A DNA stretch of 64,000 bases, taken from assembly GCA_013396915.1 (NCBI GenBank), contig VWZL01001368.1, forward strand, positions 434,001 to 498,000, written 5' to 3'. Under the pieces are notes generated by a model. That model worked only from the letters and a program-made list of their open reading frames with translations, did not search any database and was not told where the DNA came from. Source of the DNA: Stercorarius parasiticus (taxonomy: Eukaryota > Chordata > Aves > Charadriiformes > Stercorariidae). Within the stretch, counting starts at the first letter, position 1. Every line of letters starts with the position of its first letter. Position numbers and translations under genes: made by a program. Below, in pieces: positions 58,939 through 64,000 of the stretch.

Positions 58939-61900
58939 GCGTCTTTTCTTCCAAAACTGCCTTCCCTTTAGAAATCTAGTGTTCCATGGTAAACCACTGC
59001 TGACAGTAGGTTTTCAGCTAAGTTTGTAACTAAACGCACCAAGAGACATGGAGAACATTGCCGAAGCAGGCGAAACTCTGCCCTTGCTGTCTGAGTGTCT
59101 GCTGAAGGGTGTGAGGGAGGTCACCAGCAAGTTAATCAGCTCAGCTCCCGCACCAGAACAAGAGTCTAGGCAATAGGAACACCTCCCTTCCCCCTTCCAA
59201 TTCCCTATCACAGTCAATTAAATGAACCAATAAATTAAAACGGCATCAGGTCCACTTCACAGGTAAGCTTTGGGTCCACAGGTGGAAGAGGGAAGCCTGA
59301 GTTAACGTTGCTTTTGCCTCCCCAAATTTCTAAGCAGGAAAAGGAGGATGAGCCAGATTGGAATCTTCCTGCCCACAGCTGGATTTGCTTCCCACGTTGC
59401 GATGGCATGCACTTGCGCATCCTCTCAAGCACAGGCTCTGTAAAAGCAGTGGTGCGAGTCAGCCTGGGAAACTCCAGTCATGCCAGGTGAAATAGGAAGA
59501 GGAAATTATCCAGCTTTGTTTGGGGTTTGGCATTTTGTTTCTTTCTATTTGCCAACCCTCGCAGCTCAATGCAATTTTATTTGGGAATGGAGACTATGTG
59601 ATGTGAAAGTAAAGGGGAGCAAATAAATGTGGTATTTTCCCATGTTATTTTTCTCCTAGCAAACTTCCCAGACCTGAAGCAAACTTTTAGTTTTGGTAGC
59701 CTTCAAGGAATCAACTCACTGACCTGCCATGCTCAAATGGCCCTGTGCATAGTGCTATAATCCCTGTGAGCAAATCAATTAGCAGCTGGTGGAGAAGTTT
59801 TGCAGGCCTACGCAAAAATGCAGGAGCTGGCTCAGTGGTTTAATCTACTCATTCTTGTCTGAACATAGGGAAAAGACAGAGGTGCAGCATCCCTTATCTC
59901 TCTCTTTATATTTGCAGTATAATCTGCTGATCTTTCTACTCTCATTATCACTATTGAGATAGGCGGCTTCTGAGATTAGTCTACTATTGCAGGCATTGCA
60001 ATCGGATCCTCTTCTATTAACATTTGTTCACTGCAGGCTCTTGCAAAACCCTGTTTTTCTTTGCTTCTGACTCTGACAAATTACAATTGCTTGAATTGTT
60101 TACAATTGCCCTTGGTGGGCTGAATTATATATTATTGTTCATTTCAATAAAAAGGGTTTGGCTATTTCCAAGGGTCCAATTTTCCAAAGAAATTGCTTAG
60201 GTCATGTTTGACAAGATAGAAGTTTAAGTAACCTTTCTTACTATAGCGCCAAGGATAAGCCTTTTGCGATCCCCATGAAAAGCCACTCAAATTATAGGCC
60301 CCTGAAACATCGGGTAAGCCGATGTATGTAGCTTGTCAGGCATAGTCACAAGTTCTGTTTAACTCATTTTCTGGATGCCTAACTTGAATGCTGATTTTTG
60401 AATTACGTAAGTGCTGGTCACAAATGACTGCAGCTATCCTGCGTTGCATAGATCAAGCTAATTCATAGTACTTGGAAAAGAAATCAGGTCCTGGGCATCT
60501 CAGATTTCCCTAAAATGAATGGATACATTTAGCTTAATCTCTCTACACATCAGTTTCCAGGATGCAAACCAGAGATAACACTTCCTCTGTTTCACTCTTA
60601 TGGTGAGAAAAGAGTTCTTGAAACAATTTGAAAATGCACTGATAAGAATTATTAAAAAAAAAAAACCAAACCCAAAACAAAACAACCAAACACTTGAGGA
60701 AATTAACAATTCAATATTTGAAGTGCAGCCTGAATGCAGGAAATTACTCTGAACAAAAGAAAAAAAAATAATTGTGATTAACTGGAAACTCCAAGAATGT
60801 CATCCATCCTGTGGCCTGCAAAGATTATGCAGCAAAAGAGAAGCATATGACTGTGTGATTAAGTAAGTATCAATATAGGTACATAGGGACTGACCTAAGT
60901 TCATGCTGACAGCCTTACTGAATGGCACTTGTACCATCCGAGTACTTCACTATACAAACTTATTAACATCCTCTGAAAGCAGAGGAAAATCTTCTGCACA
61001 TACTTTACACTAATGAACTTGGAAGATCCCAAGTAAATTTGGATGACCGTGCTAAGCACTGTACAAACATAACCAAAATCTTTATGCTAATAAGGCATTG
61101 TACTAATAAGTGTTATTACAAGCAAAAAGTGATACTAAGACCACAGATACATATTTCTCCTCATTTTTTCACCGGCTCTGATTTTTTTTAATTTGCCACT
61201 TCTTTAAATTTTAACAGCCACCATCTTATTTGTGACAAAGAACAGACTTCCAACTTTTTCTACCATCTAGAGTTTAAGATGCTGTATTTAAATTAAAAAA
61301 AAAAAAAAGCTCTAGCTATCCTGATAAAAAGTATTGTAGGTATTTTGTCCAGTGCCAGGAGAAAGAGTCCACTACACATACAGATACACATTAATATATT
61401 AATATTGAATTTGTCAGTGTTGTATGCTGAATAAAAGCAGTATCAGTCCATTTTTACTTCTGCATTGCTACAGTTGTGCCCATGAAGTCAGGGTGGTTCA
61501 GACACCATTTCTGTTACCTGTAGACAAGCCTGAAAAAGAACGTACCTATTTCTCTACTGCTTTTTGTAGTCAGAGCCATTGTGTAAAAGCTATAGCAATG
61601 TATCATCTGAAATTCCTATTGTCTTCTCTACAGTGACCCATGTCTTCACACTGCTTAGACTGATACTAAAAATCATGTACTGGATTAAAAAGACTAGTAT
61701 TTTTCTAGGTTCTGTATTTCTGAGGTGATACGTGGCTTTTATAGGTTATAAAACAATTAATGAATGAAGCTCCATTATAAACACATATTTTACGCACTGG
61801 GGCAAGCTACTAAGTAGTGTTGAAAATCCCCCTTGCCGTGAGTTCTGCTTCAGACTATTTTTGTCAGGATTTTTTTCATATAGTCCATCCATATTGTCAT

Positions 61901-62139
61901 CGGAGCTACAAAATTCTCAAGAGAAACGGTCCAAGAGGACTCCAGCTTCTGTATGAATGCACGTGGATATTTTGAAATCAAAAACCTCACAAACTTCTTG
62001 GTAGCATAGAGCACAAACAGTATTTTTAGTATGTCTGGTTATGAGCAGAGAGTGTAATGGACTGTACAGGTGACTAAAAGCTACTTATTCCTTGGAACAG
62101 CAATTGGAGAACAAAATAAATTTGTCAAACAGATTACAA

Positions 62140-62157
62140 GGGGCGGGGGGGGGCGGG
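62140..62157 (+). repeat. G-rich tract, potential G-quadruplex
   Basis: GGGG, C, nine G, C, GGG. At least four G-triplets with one- to two-base loops can be drawn on the + strand, satisfying the usual G-quadruplex pattern. It sits alone in A+T-rich DNA, not in a CpG island. Confidence 0.7.
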
Positions 62158-63483
62158 AAGAGCAGATGACAAAACAAAGAGCATTCCAAAGTAATAAAAC
62201 TCCCTGGTAAAGCCCAGACTGATGTTTTAAAACATTCAAGAATAAGAAAGAAAATACAGTCAGGAAAGAAAAGTAGGAGCAAAAGGGGATTTATAAGTTT
62301 AGAACATTTGGTGAAAATTAGAGATGGACTGTAACCAAAATGCTTGATCCAAATACCTCTAAATTTTGGAGGACACTTGATAGCTTGAACTGGATTTAAG
62401 TTCTACAAACTTATAACGGACTTTTATCCAAACTCTGCTTCCAAACTCTGGGACAGTTTGAGAGCGTCTTTGGACTCATATCCTGAATCTTCCACCCATG
62501 TCAGCTGGAAATCTCACATTAACGCAATTGTTGAAAAACAGCGTTGCGAGCCAGGTTTCTATTTTCAGCGCTTCAACCTCCAGAGCTGTTCTAGGCCACC
62601 ACCTTCGTCTGCTGGAAATAGTGCGTGAGGTTTGACTTGGGCAGCTAGAACGCCTTTCTGCAGCGCACAGACGGAGGTTTTATTGTAAGCTTCTCTTTCC
62701 AGCACTTCAGTCCCTCCTACACAATTCAGTAACCAGTTAATTTATACATTCTGCCTGAAGCACTCCCTCTGGCTTCATAATATAATCTCTCAAATGAAGA
62801 AAACTTACATAAAAGCAGATACAGCCGTTCCCAGGCCACTCACTCAGCTCTAGGCTGCCTGCTGGCACGAAGGCACTCGTAGCCAGCTTGGTGTCCTGGG
62901 GCAGTCTGCAGCGTTGGATGAATGGCGGCCCCTTGCTGCGTTCTCCAAGCGGCCACCATCCCACTGCACAGACACCTTGCTACATCACAGCGTTTCCGCT
63001 ATATTCCCCTATATTGCCTCCCCCTTCTTGCTAGGTCACTCTGGAAATTTTTACCTTGGAATTGGCTTGCTTGCAAAAGGGTTTTGTTATACTTACTGGA
63101 AGGGGAAAAGAAGAAACAAGTAGTTTATGAGCACCAGAGATAATGAAGCCTCATTTCCTACACATTTCTTACTTGTGGAAAGTTCAAATAGCTGCTTAGG
63201 AAGATGTAAACTCAGATTTCTTTCCTCCCCCCTGTGATTTTGGTGTTTCTGATGGCTTCTGTGCCCTGTGAATTTTCTGATGCGTACTATGGGAACGCTC
63301 ATACTGCTGACCTTTCCCTTGCAGGGACACTGACAAGGCTCCTGCTCTTCCCACCGCCTTAACTCCTCTATCAAACTTGTCTGAAGTAAGCCAGTGGATC
63401 CAAAAGTTATTTGGGGGAATACACAATGAGATACATTCACGGAGAGTGCGACAAAAATAAAAAAGCTGAAGATCAATACTCTC

Positions 63484-63572
63484 ACAGCACACCACCACAC
63501 CATACACCCCCCACCCCCCCAAAAAAACCCCAAACCAACCCACACCAGAAAACAACAAACCACAAACAAACC
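63484..63572. repeat. C/A-rich low-complexity tract
   Basis: About 90 bp made almost only of C and A, including CACCACCACACC-like units, C6-C7 blocks (around 63508-63520) and A7, then CAAACC-like units. The - strand is therefore G/T-rich and has closely spaced G-runs. The tract explains the long, compositionally odd open frames read through it on the - strand. Confidence 0.85.
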
Positions 63573-63787
63573 ATGCAAAAGGAACTGAAAGGACCTTTGA
63601 GTGCACTTAGGTTTAGGAACTTTCTAATGTCCTCCATATGCAGCACTCCTATAGGAAGGTGAATCACAGGGAATGCCATTTAAGTTGTCAACCCAGCATG
63701 CTACAAGGAGAGTAGCTTTTTCTTAGCTCCTAGTTCTAAGATACTAACAGTTAACCATGTAATTTCAGTTAGGTATTTCTTTGTACG

Positions 63788-63821
63788 TTGGTAAAACAAT
63801 ACTACATTGGTAAAACAATAC
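63788..63821 (+). repeat. 15-bp direct repeat, period 19
   Basis: TTGGTAAAACAATAC occurs at 63788-63802 and again at 63807-63821, separated by TACA. This looks like a small local tandem duplication. Confidence 0.85.
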
Positions 63822-64000
63822 AGTGCCTTTTTTCCAATAAATAACGTGTTGTATGACCACAGGTTTGTGCCTCTGCATGTAGGAGTGGAAAACAGATTTC
63901 CTGTGTTTCTAGAATGTTTACAATCTCAAAAAGTTGTACTGAAAAATTGAAGTATCAGACCTTTCCCACAAGCAAGAAAAAAGTCTGTGTATTCCAACTG

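Larger units (their letters stand above)
54711..64000. other. Unique noncoding DNA with homopolymers and G-rich tracts
   Basis: About 9.3 kb without a supported gene. Poly-T runs lie at 55546-55577 (two runs split by GG) and 57442-57461, and a poly-A run at 58921-58938. A G-rich tract at 62140-62157 and a C/A-rich tract at 63484-63572 are listed separately. The longest frame (63093-63578, -, 161 codons) owes its length to the G/T-rich complement of the latter tract, not to a recognisable protein. Confidence 0.55.

Noticed and set aside
61043..61075. 'gctaagcactgtacaaacat' as an ancient repeat fragment
   Set aside because: It recalls a reptile repeat containing 'gctgtacaaacacata', but the similarity is about 20 bases and the flanks do not agree.
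63093..63606. 161- and 136-codon open frames on -
   Set aside because: They run through the complement of a C/A-rich tract, giving runs of Gly, Val, Trp and Phe. There is no domain, and two frames are open at the same place.
1..64000. tRNA, rRNA, snRNA, mitochondrial insert, CRISPR array or endogenous retrovirus
   Set aside because: Looked for on both strands by eye. No tRNA B-box with a matching fold, no snRNA-like start, no mitochondrial gene sequence, no regularly spaced repeats, and no paired LTRs or retroviral coding motifs were seen.

Overview
The window looks like avian nuclear DNA. The evidence is at least four CR1 retrotransposon 3' ends with the bird-type ATTCTATG-like terminus, several CR1 ORF2 fragments, no mammalian SINEs, and generally A+T-rich, CpG-poor sequence. 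A single N (54408) and a 13-N gap inside a homopolymer (54671-54683) suggest a draft assembly. I cannot name the species or the chromosome.

I found no protein-coding exon, tRNA, rRNA or other RNA gene that I can support. All long open frames are short for this length of sequence, have no recognisable domain, or are explained by a retrotransposon or by low-complexity GC-rich sequence. The window is best read as intergenic sequence or the interior of a very large intron.

Layout. 1-10.3 kb: unique A+T-rich DNA with one short CR1 end at 777-833. 10.3-23.1 kb: four CR1 pieces, one ancient (10375-10751), one very short (11806-11874), and two 3'-end copies carrying ORF2 C-terminal sequence (17371-17982 on +, 22598-23080 on -), plus an L2/MIR-like relic near 20.6 kb. 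26.0-27.7 kb: the only CpG-rich stretch, with a compact CpG island at 26947-27276 and strong 5' splice-site matches downstream on the + strand. This is the one place that looks like a promoter. 27.7-45.4 kb: unique DNA with weak ancient-repeat relics, a degenerate antisense CR1 ORF2 relic at 38767-39035, microsatellites and a few near-perfect short palindromes. 45.4-51.2 kb: two CR1 ORF2 pieces on the + strand that cover complementary parts of ORF2 but lie in reversed order. 51.2-64 kb: unique DNA with homopolymers, the assembly gap and G-rich tracts.

No undescribed biological system is evident. The points most worth checking are the orphan CpG island, the order-swapped CR1 pieces, and a splice-acceptor-like site with an open frame near 6.52 kb. 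Repeat assignments rest on remembered family patterns read by eye, not on a database search.
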